Source: Yamagishiella unicocca
Taxonomy: Eukaryota > Chlorophyta > Chlorophyceae > Chlamydomonadales > Volvocaceae
NCBI GenBank assembly: GCA_003116995.1
Contig: BDSL01000069.1
Location: 310,001 to 374,000, forward strand
DNA: 64,000 nt
Reading direction: 5' to 3'
A program made the translations under genes and the position numbers. Positions within the stretch are counted from its first letter, which is position 1, and every line of letters begins with the position of its first letter. Positions 1 through 10,452 of this stretch are shown one piece after another. Below the pieces are notes generated by a model, which saw only the letters and a list, made by a program, of their open reading frames with translations, made no database searches and was not told the origin of the DNA.

Positions 1-2086
1 GACGCCCAACCGCCGGCCCCCCGCCACCCCCTCCATCGTGCTGCGTCAGGCCCCATGCACCGGCTGGGCCTCGTCAGCCTGGCGGCGCGGGCCGACGGCC
101 TCGTACGACACATGGAGGCCGCGGTGGCGCCGCTGCTGGCGCCGCCGCCGGCCCGGTCGCCTGCCGTCGGGTCCCAGCCCTGGACCTGGGGGCTGCCGGC
201 GGCGGCGCCGGCACCCTCCCTGGTGCTCACCCCAGACCAGCTGCGGGAGCTGAGGGAGTCGGGGCGGCTGCACCTGCGCAAAGCGGGGGCCTCGGGGGGC
301 GGCAGCTTCTGGGTGTTTGACGTGATGAAGGAGCGGCCGGCGGCGGTGGCGGCGTCCATAGGGGCGCCGGCGGCGGATCCGGGGCCGGGGCCGTCGCAGA
401 CGTCGCCCAGGGGGCAGCCGCCGCAGCCCACCCTGGAGCCGTTCGTGGTGCTGCTGCGGGGTGTCAAGATGCGCTACATGGCGAGGGCCAGGTGCGAGTG
501 TGGTCCGGGTGGCCGGGGCGGTCGGGCTGTTTAGGGTGGCTGAGCGGCTGAGTGGAGTGGTCCGGATCTGCTGGGGTGTGCGGGCAAGGCGGCACCGGGA
601 TTTCCTCCCCGATCGGGATCTCCTCCCCGCAGCGCAGTACCGTAGTAGTTGCGCTAATGAGCTCAACCCCCACTGACACCGTGGTGGGGTGCACGCGGCA
701 CGAAACACAGAGCGCCCCATTGTTCCCCCCCCCCACCCCGCGTCCCCCGCCCCGCCAGCTACGCCTACAAGGACAACCACGCGCCCAAGTGGGACATGGT
801 GCTCGCGGCTGCGGGGACGGGCAAGGCGGGCAGCGCCGGCGAGGGGGCCGCGGAGGTGGAGGAGGTTTCGGAGCTGGTGAAGCTTCTGGACAGCCTGGCG
901 AGACAAGTGAGAGGGGGCGCGGGATGGACGGGCGGCCGGCCCCGGCCCCGGCGCATCCCCCCGGGCGCACCTCTGGCCCCCCCCACAAGCACCTCCCCCC
1001 ACCCCGGGTCCCAAAACCCTCCCGCCCCCCCTGCTTCAGGCCGCCGTGCTGGTTCGCGGCGATAGCGCCTCCCAGCTGTACTCCTGCGGCAAGGACGATA
1101 TCAAGACGAAGAAGACGGTGGGTGGACGGGTGCCGTGCTGGTCACGGGTTTCTCCCCTACCCCGCTACCCCCTTCCGCTGGGCCACAGCTCCCCCTCCCC
1201 TCCGCCCCTCCCTCCTCCTGCCCCCAGGGTGTGTCCGTGCAGCTGCACGCGCAACTGGCCCTGGGCCCCTCGCCTCGACAGCTGCGGTGGGAGCCGCTGG
1301 CCACGCTGGCGACGTACGACAAGAAGGCGTCGTCGTACAAGTCGCTGCAGTGGCCGCCGCTGGAGTCGTACACGCCGCCGGCCGCCGGGCAGGCTGTCGG
1401 TTCGCGGGACGCCGGTGGTGGCGGTGACGGCGGCCAGCGCGGTCTGGACCGGATTAAGGAGGACAACCTCGCGCGAGTGGTGGCGCAGTTGCCGGTGAGG
1501 ACCCGCCTTCCTTCCTGCGGTGTCCGTACCTACCTACCTAACTCGGACGGACGAACGGACGAACGGACGAGCTAACGACCACGTGGCGTCCATAACTGTC
1601 GGTGTTCGCGTGTAGCTCGTGGTATGCTCGTGGACGGGGTGACTGATTGCCTACCGGTGTCCTCCTGTCCACCCGCGCTGCTCTCAGGTCACAGAGTGCT
1701 GTGACCTTGATCCCCCCAGCTTCCATCTCTTTACCACCAGCACCTCCACCAAGGCCCCCTTACACGTGTTCCACGCTCCGTCCCCTATGTCGTGTAACCG
1801 GGTCTCTCGTCCCGCCCCCCCCCCACACCATAACTTCTGTTTTAAACGTTTTTTCGGACATCCACGGGTTTCCCTCGAACCCCCCACACCATTATACCCA
1901 TGTCAAGTAACCGTCTTCTGTGCCATCCCCCTCTGCGGGAGCCCCTTGTCTGCGGCCTCCGAGCAGGACGTGAAGAGCCCCGAGGTGCTGGACGTGGCGG
2001 TGTGGCCGCAGTTCTGCTGGGTCAATGCGAAGGGCTGTGGCGTGAGGCTCACCGCCGTACATGTAGTGCGCCGGTCGGGCCGCTGA
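1..2086 (+). CDS. Unidentified multi-exon gene, 3' part (5' end outside window)
   Basis: Six exons join in phase with GT-AG introns: <1-491, 759-906, 1040-1117, 1228-1494, 1688-1765 and 1967-2086 (TGA). The first exon is open back to the window edge, so the true start is unknown; the ATG at 55 is only a possible start. Recognisable coding stretches include FVVLLRGVKMRYMARASYAY across the first junction, DNHAPKWDMVLAA, and LDVAVWPQFCWVN near the end. An Ala/Gly/Pro-rich segment lies in exon 1 and a Gly-rich loop in exon 4. I do not recognise a domain or family. The last intron (1766-1966) holds copies of the dispersed intron modules A and C. A TGTAA poly(A) motif lies 228 nt after the stop. 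The phase agreement across five introns makes the gene real; the function is unknown. Confidence 0.7.
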
Positions 2087-2313
2087 TGAGCATTAGAGCA
2101 TATGGCATAGCCTGCCGTCCTGGCTATGTCGTGTACTCCAGCTAGCCGGGCAGGCAGGCAGGACGTTTCATTGTGTAGGCGAGGTAGGGCGGAATGGACG
2201 AGTCGGACAGCTTTCCCCGCCTTTGCCCCGTCACGACGCGTTAAGAGGCGAGTGCATCTATGCAACCGACAAAAGGCACCAGGCTGGCTTCACCGCTTCC
2301 TAAACGCAAAATG

Positions 2314-2318
2314 TGTAA
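2314..2318 (+). terminator. TGTAA poly(A) signal of the gene ending at 2086
   Basis: TGTAA, the usual volvocine polyadenylation motif, lies 228 nt downstream of the stop codon and is the first plus-strand copy after it. The assignment is by position and motif only. Confidence 0.45.
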
Positions 2319-3085
2319 CGAGCAAACTAGCGCGCACTGCTTCCAAGCCAGCGGCAGCCCACCTGCACGAGCTTCCGTGTTGTACCCTATCCCACCCCCC
2401 GGAGTGGCGAAGGCCCAACAGGTAGCGCACCACACGAGGCATTTGCCGTTACCCTGCACATCTGGTTACATAGCCCCTGAAGGGAGAGCTTCACTGTTGA
2501 CAGCTGCTGCTGGCTTATCCACGAACCACGTAGCAAGCCTATAAGACAGCTGGGGCCCAAGAGCATGCCTTCGGGTTGCGGGGCATGGACGCACCCTAAA
2601 CCGTAACTTCTTAGGGCTGGTGCGGGGCCAAGCTGTTATCACGTCTAGGAAACGACGGCAACGGTAGCATGCACGGCTCATGTATGGGCATCTACGTTTC
2701 CAATACCCTCTGCACAGTCCCGTCATGCACGTGTGCGAGGGCAGGGAGGCACTCGGTACGCAACGTTACAGGCGTGTCTCGTATCTCCCCGACCTCCCCC
2801 TGCCCCCCTGGGAACAGGGCCACTGCGACAGCACCCGTGTTTGTAAACTAACACTGGCGACCTCGCCATGTAATCCTTGATCAGGCCAAGCGCAACGTTA
2901 TGAGCACAGACATCCCACGGCAAAAAAGACGTTGCCGGTTGTCTGAAGGAACATATCGCACACATAATGCTGTACATGCATTAGTCCGAGATTATTGAAG
3001 CTGTATCTATCCAGAGTTTGCCGCCAATGTCGCCGCCAAGGTGCCGCAGTAGGGCGCCCAACCCGATCACATACCGCTAAGAACG
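2319..3085. other. Intergenic region between convergent genes
   Basis: No open frame with coding character is visible on either strand and no repeat was noticed. It contains the 3' untranslated regions of the flanking convergent genes; TTACA at 2766-2770 is a TGTAA poly(A) motif on the minus strand, 316 nt after the SmF stop. Confidence 0.5.
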
Positions 3086-3343
3086 CTATGCCATTGGTTC
3101 ATCTTCCTCTGGAACTCCTCGAAGGTACATAACATTATTGCAGCGAATGAGGACCTCGCCGAGCTGCCCCGTAAACTGGCCGTCAATGTACTCCTCAGTG
3201 CTAGCCAGCTGAAGGTTCATGTATGAGTCCGTGGACACCAGGTAGCCCTTGTACTCCATGCCCCATTTAAGCTTGACGATCACCTGCTTTCCGGTGAGGT
3301 CTTGCAAGAATGGCTTCGGGTTCACAGGCACGAAAGCAGCCAT
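3086..3343 (-). CDS. SMF: Small nuclear ribonucleoprotein SmF
   Basis: A complete 85-residue Sm protein read from a single exon. SmF is one of seven proteins forming the Sm ring on U1, U2, U4 and U5 snRNAs in the spliceosome. The Sm1 motif region has [20 protein letters not shown], followed by DSYMNLQLA and TEEYIDG. The Sm2 motif is [12 protein letters not shown]. These are close to the animal and plant SmF sequence, and the length matches the usual 85-90 residues. The acidic tail (EEDEPMA) is typical. The start ATG at 3341-3343 gives the expected N-terminus ending in NPKPFL. The gene has no intron although all other protein genes in the window with a complete or long enough model are split, which raises the possibility of a retrocopy; the frame is intact. 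The 5' side (3344-3420) is AT-richer than its surroundings. Confidence 0.97.
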   Translation of the reverse strand: MAAFVPVNPKPFLQDLTGKQVIVKLKWGMEYKGYLVSTDSYMNLQLASTEEYIDGQFTGQLGEVLIRCNNVMYLRGVPEEDEPMA

Positions 3344-4491
3344 GCTTCACCGCTTAATATAATAGTTTATACTCTATGGAACTTTATGAGGCCAAGCTTA
3401 ACAACTACTGTGGAAAGCAGTAATGTCTTGAGAAGCTGGGAGCCTGTGGCACTTCAAAATATGCCTATCAGTACCAGTAGAGGATGGGCTGCATGCAAAT
3501 GGTAACCAAAAAAGACTTAAAGCAAATTTGGAAGGCTAAGATGCCGCGAGTTCGCTGACCCGCGTGCCGTGCCAGGCGTCGTACGCCTCAGCATATTGTT
3601 CGTAGGGATGTATCGGTGTTTGGTGCCGCACTGGCGCTAGTCCGCTGGACACATTTCTGTAGATCAGTCTCTTAGCGACCCAGTGATAGTGACCCTGCGA
3701 TAAGAAATCGGCAATCAGCAACTAGACTATGGGACACCGACATCCATGCACCACCGCACGCACTCCCAGCTTTCCCCTGCACTCTGCCTTTACAACCAGC
3801 GTTTATATGCAAGCAGTGCGCAGGCCGCGTTTTTCTGGCTTGAGTCCAGCGGAAGCATGATGTATGAAGCTTTAGCCCTAAAGAGGGCATAGCGAGGCAA
3901 TCCCTACGGCAGTCCAAATAGGGGTCACCCCGGGCGACCCCCCGTCACCCCTTCCGCACCGTGGCAGCTAACCCGACCATAGTTGGTTGCTCCCCAGTGA
4001 CAGAGGGCCACGGCACCCAGGGTCACTTCTCCTTCAGCAACCGTGGAGACAATGACAGGGCTCACTTGCACGTGAGATGGGACTACCGACATTATTATGT
4101 CGCAGGGTTACCCCCCCCCCCGTTACCGGAGGGGCAGAGCTGACAGGCACGTGCAATGGGACGACCGAGTTTAGGCCGCGTGGTTATCCCCCGTTAACGG
4201 AGTACGAACACGAATACTACACATACGGCTACTGGCGTGTCATAGGTCACCGGGGGTTACCCCCGTTTGGACTGCCATATATAGGGAATGCGCTTGCCCC
4301 CCTATGTCCGCCTTCGTCTGCGGATGTCGTGCCATTTATTCGTTACGACTCAAACCAAGGCGGGTGCCAAGCATATGCAGTAGTTACTATTGGGCCAATT
4401 GCGACTTCGGCCGGTCCAGCCAGAGGGTGGGCATGAGGCACTAATCCACTTATCCGGCGGTCACAGCGGATAAGTCATTTTCTAATCCAAG
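3344..4491. other. Intergenic region upstream of SmF
   Basis: No gene is supported. 3350-3420 is AT-rich and is the likely SmF promoter. Around 3606-3680 there is a stretch resembling the degenerate repeat pair at 37.8 and 59.1 kb. 3921-4260 has several short inverted GTTACCCC/GGGGTAAC-like motifs without a clear larger structure. Confidence 0.4.
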
Positions 4492-5362
4492 GGCGGTTTT
4501 TAATACTCAGGGCAGCGATCTTAATAAGCCGGGGCCGCCGTTCCAATACTCAGGTCAGCAATCCCAATACACCGGGGCCGCCGTTCCAATACTCAGGGCA
4601 GCAATCCCAATACGCCGGGGCCGCCGTTCCAATACTCAGGGCAGCAATCCCAATACACCGGGGCCGCCGTTCCAATACTCAGGGCAGCAATCCCAATACA
4701 CCGGGGCCGCCGTTCCAATACTCAGGGCAGCAATCCCAATACACCGGGGCCGCCGTTCCAAAACTCAGGGCAGCAATCCCAATACACCGGGGCCGCCGTT
4801 CCAAAACTCAGGGCAGCAATCCCAATACACCGGGGCCGCCGTTCCAATACTCAGGACAGCAATCCCAATACACCGGGGCCGCCGTTCCAATACTCAGGGC
4901 AGCAATCCCAATACGCCGGGGCCGCCGTTCCAATACGCTGGTCAGCAATCATAATACGCCGGGGCCGCCGTTCCAAAACTCAGGTCAGCGATCCAAATAC
5001 GCCGGGGCCGCCGTTCCAATACGCAGGTCAGCAATCATAATACGCTGGGGCCGCCGTTCCAATACGCAGGTCAGCAATCCAAATAAGCCGGGGCCGCCGT
5101 TCCAAAACTCAGGTCAGCAATCCAAATACGCCGGGGGCGCCATTCCAATACGCAGGTCAGCAACCATACTACGCCGGGGCCGCCATTCAAATACGCAGGT
5201 CAGCAGTCATACTATACCGAAGCCGCCGTTCCAATACGCTGGTCAGCAATCCTAATACGCCGGGGCCGCCGTTCCAATACGCTGGCCAGAAATCATACTA
5301 CGCCGGGGCCGCCATTCCAATACGCAGGTCAGCATCCTAATACGCCGGGGCCGTCGTTTTAC
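4492..5362 (+). repeat. 43-bp minisatellite array, left copy (about 20 units)
   Basis: Head-to-tail copies of a 43-bp unit containing GGGGCCGCCGTTCCAATAC, then CAGGGCAGCAATCC and CAATACACC. Units are near identical from 4540 to 4920 and become more diverged to the right. Each unit carries the CCAATAC motif twice, so it looks built from two ~21-bp half-units. The same family, with the same 43-bp period and orientation, recurs at 9893-10452 on the other side of the palindrome. Confidence 0.95.
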
Positions 5363-5576
5363 CCGCTCCGCCCCCCCCCCTCCCCAGGGCTCAGCTGTGC
5401 TCTCTCTCTTTCTCTCAGGCTGCGCACCCAGGCTGTCTGCCTGGTATATCCCCGTCGTAGCAGCTACTGTATCCCACTTTCCGCACCCCAACACTGAACA
5501 TACAGGCTACCGCCCCTCCCACAGGCCACGGCCGAAAGCCACCTGTGCCGCGGCCCCCGCCTCCTCGGCCCCCCCC

Positions 5577-5662
5577 AGTCTCACGGTTCTTATACAACCC
5601 CCCAGTCTCACGGTTCTTATACAACCCCCCAGTCTCACGGTTCTTATACAACCCCCCGGTCT
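5577..5662 (-). repeat. 27-bp triplicate (three copies)
   Basis: Three perfect copies of a 27-bp unit ending in TTCTTATACAACCCCC. 27 bp is nine codons, so the minus strand can read repeated GGLYKNRET in frame, but no convincing gene uses it. It lies just beyond the stop of the decayed minus-strand coding block. Confidence 0.9.
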
Positions 5663-5744
5663 CACCAGCCACCCACGTCCACTGACGGACGCTGGCGGCT
5701 CTGCGGCCTCCCTCACGGTTCCCGGCTCCGCAGGCACCCGGCCC

Positions 5745-7385
5745 TCACACATCGTGCACGCGCTTCTGGAAGCGCTGCCGCCCCCGCGCGCTGACAGACG
5801 CCGGCTCCGCCGCGCCCCCCGCGGTCTGTGGGTCCAGTAGCTGTTGCAACTCCGCCGCCCTGGCCTGCTGCTTGCGCTGCTGTGCAGGCGCGCACCCCTC
5901 GCCTGGCACACCCCGCCCGCCAGCTGCCGCCCGTGCCATCGTCGGTTGTGCCCCGTCCAGGATGAAGCTGTTCTGGGCCCAGTACCGCTGCAGCTCCTAC
6001 GTGGCGTGGTTAGGAATGCATAAGCCACGCCTACTCACTCAGTCTGTCGCAGTTTTGCAGAAGAGGAGCCGTAGCCAGGTCAGCGTTCTAGGATACGTGA
6101 AGGACAGCAGAAAAGGTGTATCGTACTCGTGTATACGCTGCGCGTACGACACTGGTTCCCAAAGAGCAGCTGTAATGGAATACTAGTTAAGTTCCCACTT
6201 CCCATGTCGCCCCAAACACCACTGTCGACCGAGACATCTGTCGTCTCCCTATTGCCTCACCTCGCCCCTTGTCCACCCTATTGCCTCACCTCGCTTTTGA
6301 GCACAACCTGCCCCCCCCCGTCGATCCCAGGTCAACCCATGCCTGCTCACCCGCTCGTCCTCAGTGTCCAGCGCGTACGAGCACCCTGCCCGTGTGTCCG
6401 GCGCAGGTCGGACGTTGACCACCTGGACGATCTCCGTGGCGGGGAAGAGCTGGTTTGGATCTGACTCCACCTGGTGGGGCAGTACGTATTGCCACGGCAT
6501 GCCATCAAAGAATGGCGGACGGAAGGCGTGCGTGGCGGCGTTCATGCAGTACAAGGAACTGACGCTAGCCCCTTCCACCCAACCCCCATCCTGCTGCCTT
6601 CAAAGCCTCATACGCACCTTGGGGCCGAAGTCCGCGGAGCTGCACACGGCCAGCTTGGTTGGCGGGGTCAAGGCGGCGAGTGGCCACCAGCACGTTTGCA
6701 TTTCCGGCCGGGCAGCGCCTTGGGGCACAGGAGGCCCTCAGTCATGGCCAATCGCACAACCATCTGCATGCCCCTCTTCACCCGCACTGCCACCACGTCC
6801 CCGTCCGACATGTAGTCCTGCTCGCCGGGCTCCAGCATCTTGCCCGCCTCATGTAGGTCAGCGCAGTCAAAGCGGCGAATGCGGTCGCGGCTCTGACGTG
6901 GCAGGATGCCGTTGAGGCAGCGCGCCCAGCCGAGCAGGCTCTTCAAGCCCGGATCGTTGGATGCCAGGCGTGACCGCTTTGCAGGGCCGCTGGTAGAGGG
7001 CCCCTCGCCAGCATCTTATTCCTCGCTGCAGCTGGTCCCCACCCGTGCAGCCAGGCCGTTATCTGTGGGCAATGGGCAGTACGTAGCGTTGGGGCATAAG
7101 CAAAAGACAGAAAAGTAGGATCTGGGCCAGTGAGATGTGCTGTGCAGAATGCGCGAGGACACGGTGTATTGCCCACGCACTCCCACCACGCCAAGCTCAC
7201 CCTCCACTGCGGCATCCTCCTCGCCTTCACTTGGCTGCTCTGGGTCCTCGTCAGCGCCGGCCGTGTAGTCAGCAGGAGCTGCCACGGCACGCTCACGCCC
7301 GCCACCGCCCAGCGCAGCGGACACGTAGTACAGGAGATGCAGGTGTGTCTCGTTGTACGGCGCGCCCGGGACCTCAATACGCACG
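5745..7385 (-). pseudogene. Unidentified minus-strand coding block, frame broken
   Basis: Several segments have clear coding character on the minus strand, reading right to left. 7385 to about 7150 continues from the palindrome arm as VRIEVPGAPYNETHLHLLYY and an acidic tail. About 7010-6670 includes GWARCLNGILPRQSRDR and DYMSDGDVVAVRVKRGMQ. 6558-6351 (perhaps from 6593) includes SLYCMNAATHAFRPPFFDG and DPNQLFPATEIVQVV. 5995-5745 (stop) starts ELQRYWAQNSFILDGAQP and becomes Gln/Ala-rich. The last two join in phase across a GT-AG intron (GAGCGG|GTGAGC to AG|GAGCTG). An in-frame TAA near 7015 and a frame change near 6.70 kb prevent one clean protein, so I call it a decayed gene. I do not recognise the family; enclosure by minisatellites and an inverted repeat suggests transposon cargo, which is inference. 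Confidence 0.45.
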
Positions 7386-8038
7386 CGTTTATGCCCGAAA
7401 TACTTTCTAGCCCGTACTCGGCGAGCTTCTCAACTGCCGTGGGGTTGAAGTCGGGTCCGAGGTGACCATCTCCGCCACAAGCCGCTAAAATCCCCGGTCG
7501 CACAGGGCTTTGACCTGCAATATCACCAGCATAGATATCATGATCATAGGCACAAGTTGGACGTCAATGGGACACATTATGCGGGCTTTGTGACATTGGC
7601 CTTTGGGCTCTGCGCCAATGGCGCAAAATCTGGGATCGCTGAAATCACCGGTTGCACAGGCCTTTGACGTGCAATATCACCAGCACTGTACAAGTTGGAC
7701 ATCAATGCGACTCATTATGCGGCCTTTGCGCCAATGGCCTTTGCGCCAATGGCCTTTGCGCCAATGGCGCAAAACCTGGTGTTGAGCCCCCAGCCGCCCG
7801 GACGGCCCTGCAGCGCACCTCTGGAGCCACCTCTGCTTCCTTATCAGCTGGGGCCGCCCCCCCCTCCTCGTTCACCGGCTCAGCTTGTCCGCCCTGGTCG
7901 ACCGCCCCTGTCCCACGCCGCTCCCGCTCCCAATCGCTCTGCTCATCAGGGCTCATCGCAATGGCCTTCTGGTGGCTTCTACCTCCATGACCAGGACGGA
8001 TGAGCCCGCCACGAACGATGGGTCTAAAGTTGAGGACC
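7386..8038 (-). repeat. Left arm of long inverted repeat
   Basis: 653 bp matching, in reverse complement, 8322-8956. Differences seen are small indels: an 8-bp block near the GTTGAGC motif, a 12-bp block near CACGCCGCTCCC, and three versus two copies of GCGCCAATGGCCTTT. Reading outward, the arm holds a possible coding stretch (MSPDEQSDWERERRG and following acidic/Ala-rich residues). At its outer end it has a CTAG splice acceptor followed by codons KYFGHKR. Confidence 0.93.
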
Positions 8039-8321
8039 GACCCTTGCGGCAACCCTAACATTGTCATACCCTCTGATACCCTATGATAACGATGGTTCAG
8101 AGATTATGCCTCAAAGACACGGAAGCTGGTCAATCGTCGCGAGGCTGGCCTGCAATTGACAGGGCAATTGGCAATTGAGCCAATTGTCCGGCAATTCACA
8201 TTGCCAATCTCCAAATGCCTTCCCAAATGCTTCGCTGGCTATTACTGAACTGAACAGAGTCAATTATCGGACAGAGCTACTATAGGCAGTGTCACAGGTT
8301 CTTTGGACGCATCGGATATAG
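8039..8321. other. Palindrome spacer
   Basis: 283 bp between the inverted arms, AT-richer than the arms. A cluster of CAATTG-containing repeats (CAATTGACAGGGCAATTGGC and similar) lies at 8154-8200. No gene is visible. Confidence 0.7.
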
Positions 8322-8956
8322 GGTCCTCAACTTTAGACCCATCGTTCGTGGCGGGCTCATCCATCCTGGCCATGGAGGTAGAAGCCACCAGAAGGCCATT
8401 GCGATGAGCCCTGATGAGCAGAGCGATTGGGAGCGGGACAGGGGCGGTCGACCAAGGCGGACAAGCTGAGCCGGTGAACGAGGAGGCGGGGGCGGCCCCA
8501 GCTGATAAGGAAGCAGAGGTGGCTCCAGAGGTGCGCTGCAGGGCCGTCCGGCCGGCTGGGGGCTCAAGCGCTCAACACCAGGTTTTGCGCCATTGGCGCA
8601 AAGGCCATTGGCGCAAAGGCCGCATAATGAGTCGCATTGATGTCCAACTTGTACAGTGCTGGTGATATTGCACGTCAAAGGCCTGTGCAACCGGTGATTT
8701 CAGCGATCCCAGATTTTGCGCCATTGGCGCAGAGCCCAAACGCCATTGGCACAAAGCCCGCACAATGTGTCCCATTGACGTCCAACTTGTGCCTATGATC
8801 ATGATATCTATGCTGGTGATATTGCAGGTCAAAGCCCTGTGCGACCGGGGATTTTAGCGGCTTGTGGCGGAGATGGTCACCTCGGACCCGACTTCAACCC
8901 CACGGCAGTTGAGAAGCTCGCCGAGTACGGGCTAGAAAGTATTTCGGGCATAAACG
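8322..8956 (+). repeat. Right arm of long inverted repeat
   Basis: 635 bp, the inverted partner of 7386-8038. Identity ends abruptly at CATAAACG on the outer side and GGTCC on the inner side. The two outer flanks are different sequences, so the arms end at sharp junctions rather than fading out. Confidence 0.93.
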
Positions 8957-9259
8957 AGTATTCGGTGAGGCTTTGCTGGGCTTGGATTACTTGGGGAAGG
9001 ATCAGTCGGCTGGTGGCTCCACTCCGCCCCCTGCCTTCAATCCGCTCTTGCACACGCCTTCCCCTGCTCCCCTTCGTTCCCCTTCGTCCGCGCAGGACTC
9101 AGGGCTCAGATCCTACCTCCTGTGCTACCCACAGAAGTTGAGGCCGGAAGCGACAAGCCCCCTGACTTCAACTGCAGTACCAACAACGAGCTATCGCTGC
9201 CTGTGTCCAAGGGGCGCGGGTACCGCAGCTTCGCGCACAAGAACTCTGTAATGGCGAAC
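8936..9259 (+). pseudogene. Outward-facing coding fragment sharing its first codons with the left block
   Basis: Two exons join in phase. 8936-9012 begins after CTAG inside the right arm (KYFGHKRVFGEALLGLDYLG). 9096-9259 reads RAQILPPVLPTEVEAGSDKP and later GRGYRSFAHKNSVMAN before a GTAAGG donor. No upstream start or downstream end could be fixed; a TGTAA motif at about 9551 could end it. The family is not recognised. It uses the same arm-borne acceptor and opening residues as the left block but then diverges completely, so one of the two junctions is probably chimeric. Confidence 0.4.
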
Positions 9260-9892
9260 GTAAGGACCCATTGCAAAAGGGACACTCACCAGCGTCAGCA
9301 CGCTGTTGCCACTGCAGTCGCTCGCGCCCAGCCCTTTGGCTTCTACTCGGCTGTCCCGCCCCTGCCTGTGCGAGCCTGAATGGCAGGGCCACGCCTGGAC
9401 TAAGCCCTCGTCGCGACAGCGGAGCGGCTGCCGCTTATTGGCAGCGCGCCGTCCTGGGGGAAAGCAGCGGACGGTGCAGTCAACTTCGGAATGGCGACGC
9501 GTGCAGGCAGCATTGGCGGCGGGGCTTCGAGCGGCGGCAGCACGGGCGCTGTAACAGGCTTGCACTGAACGGCAGCTGCCGGGAGCGGCGGGGCACCTGC
9601 CTGAATGGGGCGGCCCCCGCGCCAACCCGGTCAGTCGGCTGGCACCCGTGTGCGGATGCAGCAGGCGGCGATGATGCCCATGGGTGCTGAGCCGCTCCCG
9701 CTCCACATACATTGCAGACTATGCACGCTTATGGGCAGGATGAAGCAATTTTGTTGGGCCCTGCAAGAAGAGTTGTTGTTGGCTTTCAGTGTTTGGTTTA
9801 CAAGTGGGCCAGGAGGGCCAGGGCCCTGCGTTTGACGAAAATTGCAAGCCTTGAGCCGTTGTGTGAGGGTCGCCAGGATTGCGTACTGAAGT
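9260..9892. other. No confident feature
   Basis: GC-rich sequence with scattered short open frames but no coherent exon chain; it may contain the remaining 3' part of the fragment ending at 9259. A TGTAA motif occurs near 9551. Confidence 0.3.
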
Positions 9893-10452
9893 TGGCCGCC
9901 GTTCCAATCCACGGGTCAATTATCCTTATTCGCTGGGCACGGTTTCCAGTACGCAGGTTGCCAATCCCAATACGCCGGGGGACGGTTTCCAATACGCAGG
10001 TTGCCATTCCCAATACGCCGGGGCGCGGTTTCCAATACGCAGGTTGCTAAATCCCAGTACGCCGGGGCGCGGTTTCCAATACGCAGGTTGCTAATCCCAA
10101 TACGCCGGGGCGCGGTTTCCAATACGCAGGTTGCTAATCCCAGTACGCCGGGGCGCGGTTTCTAGTACGCAGGTTGCTAATCCCAATACGCCGGGGCGCG
10201 GTTTCCAATACGCAGGTTGCTAATCCCAATACGCCGGGGCGCGGTTTCCAATACGCAGGTTGCTAATCCCAATACGCCGGGGCGCGGTTTCCAATACGCA
10301 GGTTGCTAATCCCAATACGCCGGGGCGCGGTTTCCAATACGCAGGTTGCTAATCCCAATACGCCGGGGCGCGGTTTCCAATACGCAGGTTGCTAATCCCA
10401 ATACGCCGGGGCGCGGTTTCCAATACGCAGGTTGCTAATCCCAATACGCCAC
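9893..10452 (+). repeat. 43-bp minisatellite array, right copy (about 13 units)
   Basis: 43-bp units containing CAATACGCCGGGGCGCGG, then TTTCCAATACGCAGG and TTGCTAATCC. The family, period and strand are the same as at 4492-5362. The first unit (9893-9935) still carries the left-array version (GCCGCCGTTCCAAT), after which the unit changes to GCGCGGTTTCCAAT. Units from 10080 on are nearly identical, indicating recent homogenisation. Confidence 0.95.

Noticed and set aside
4492..5362. CRISPR-like array
   Set aside because: Units are contiguous 43-bp tandem copies with no unique spacers, and the genome is eukaryotic.
8839..8955. Open frame in both palindrome arms reading ILAACGGDGHLGPDFNPT
   Set aside because: It is open but the frame leading into the flanking coding exons is a different one that begins after an acceptor inside it, so it is more likely intronic.
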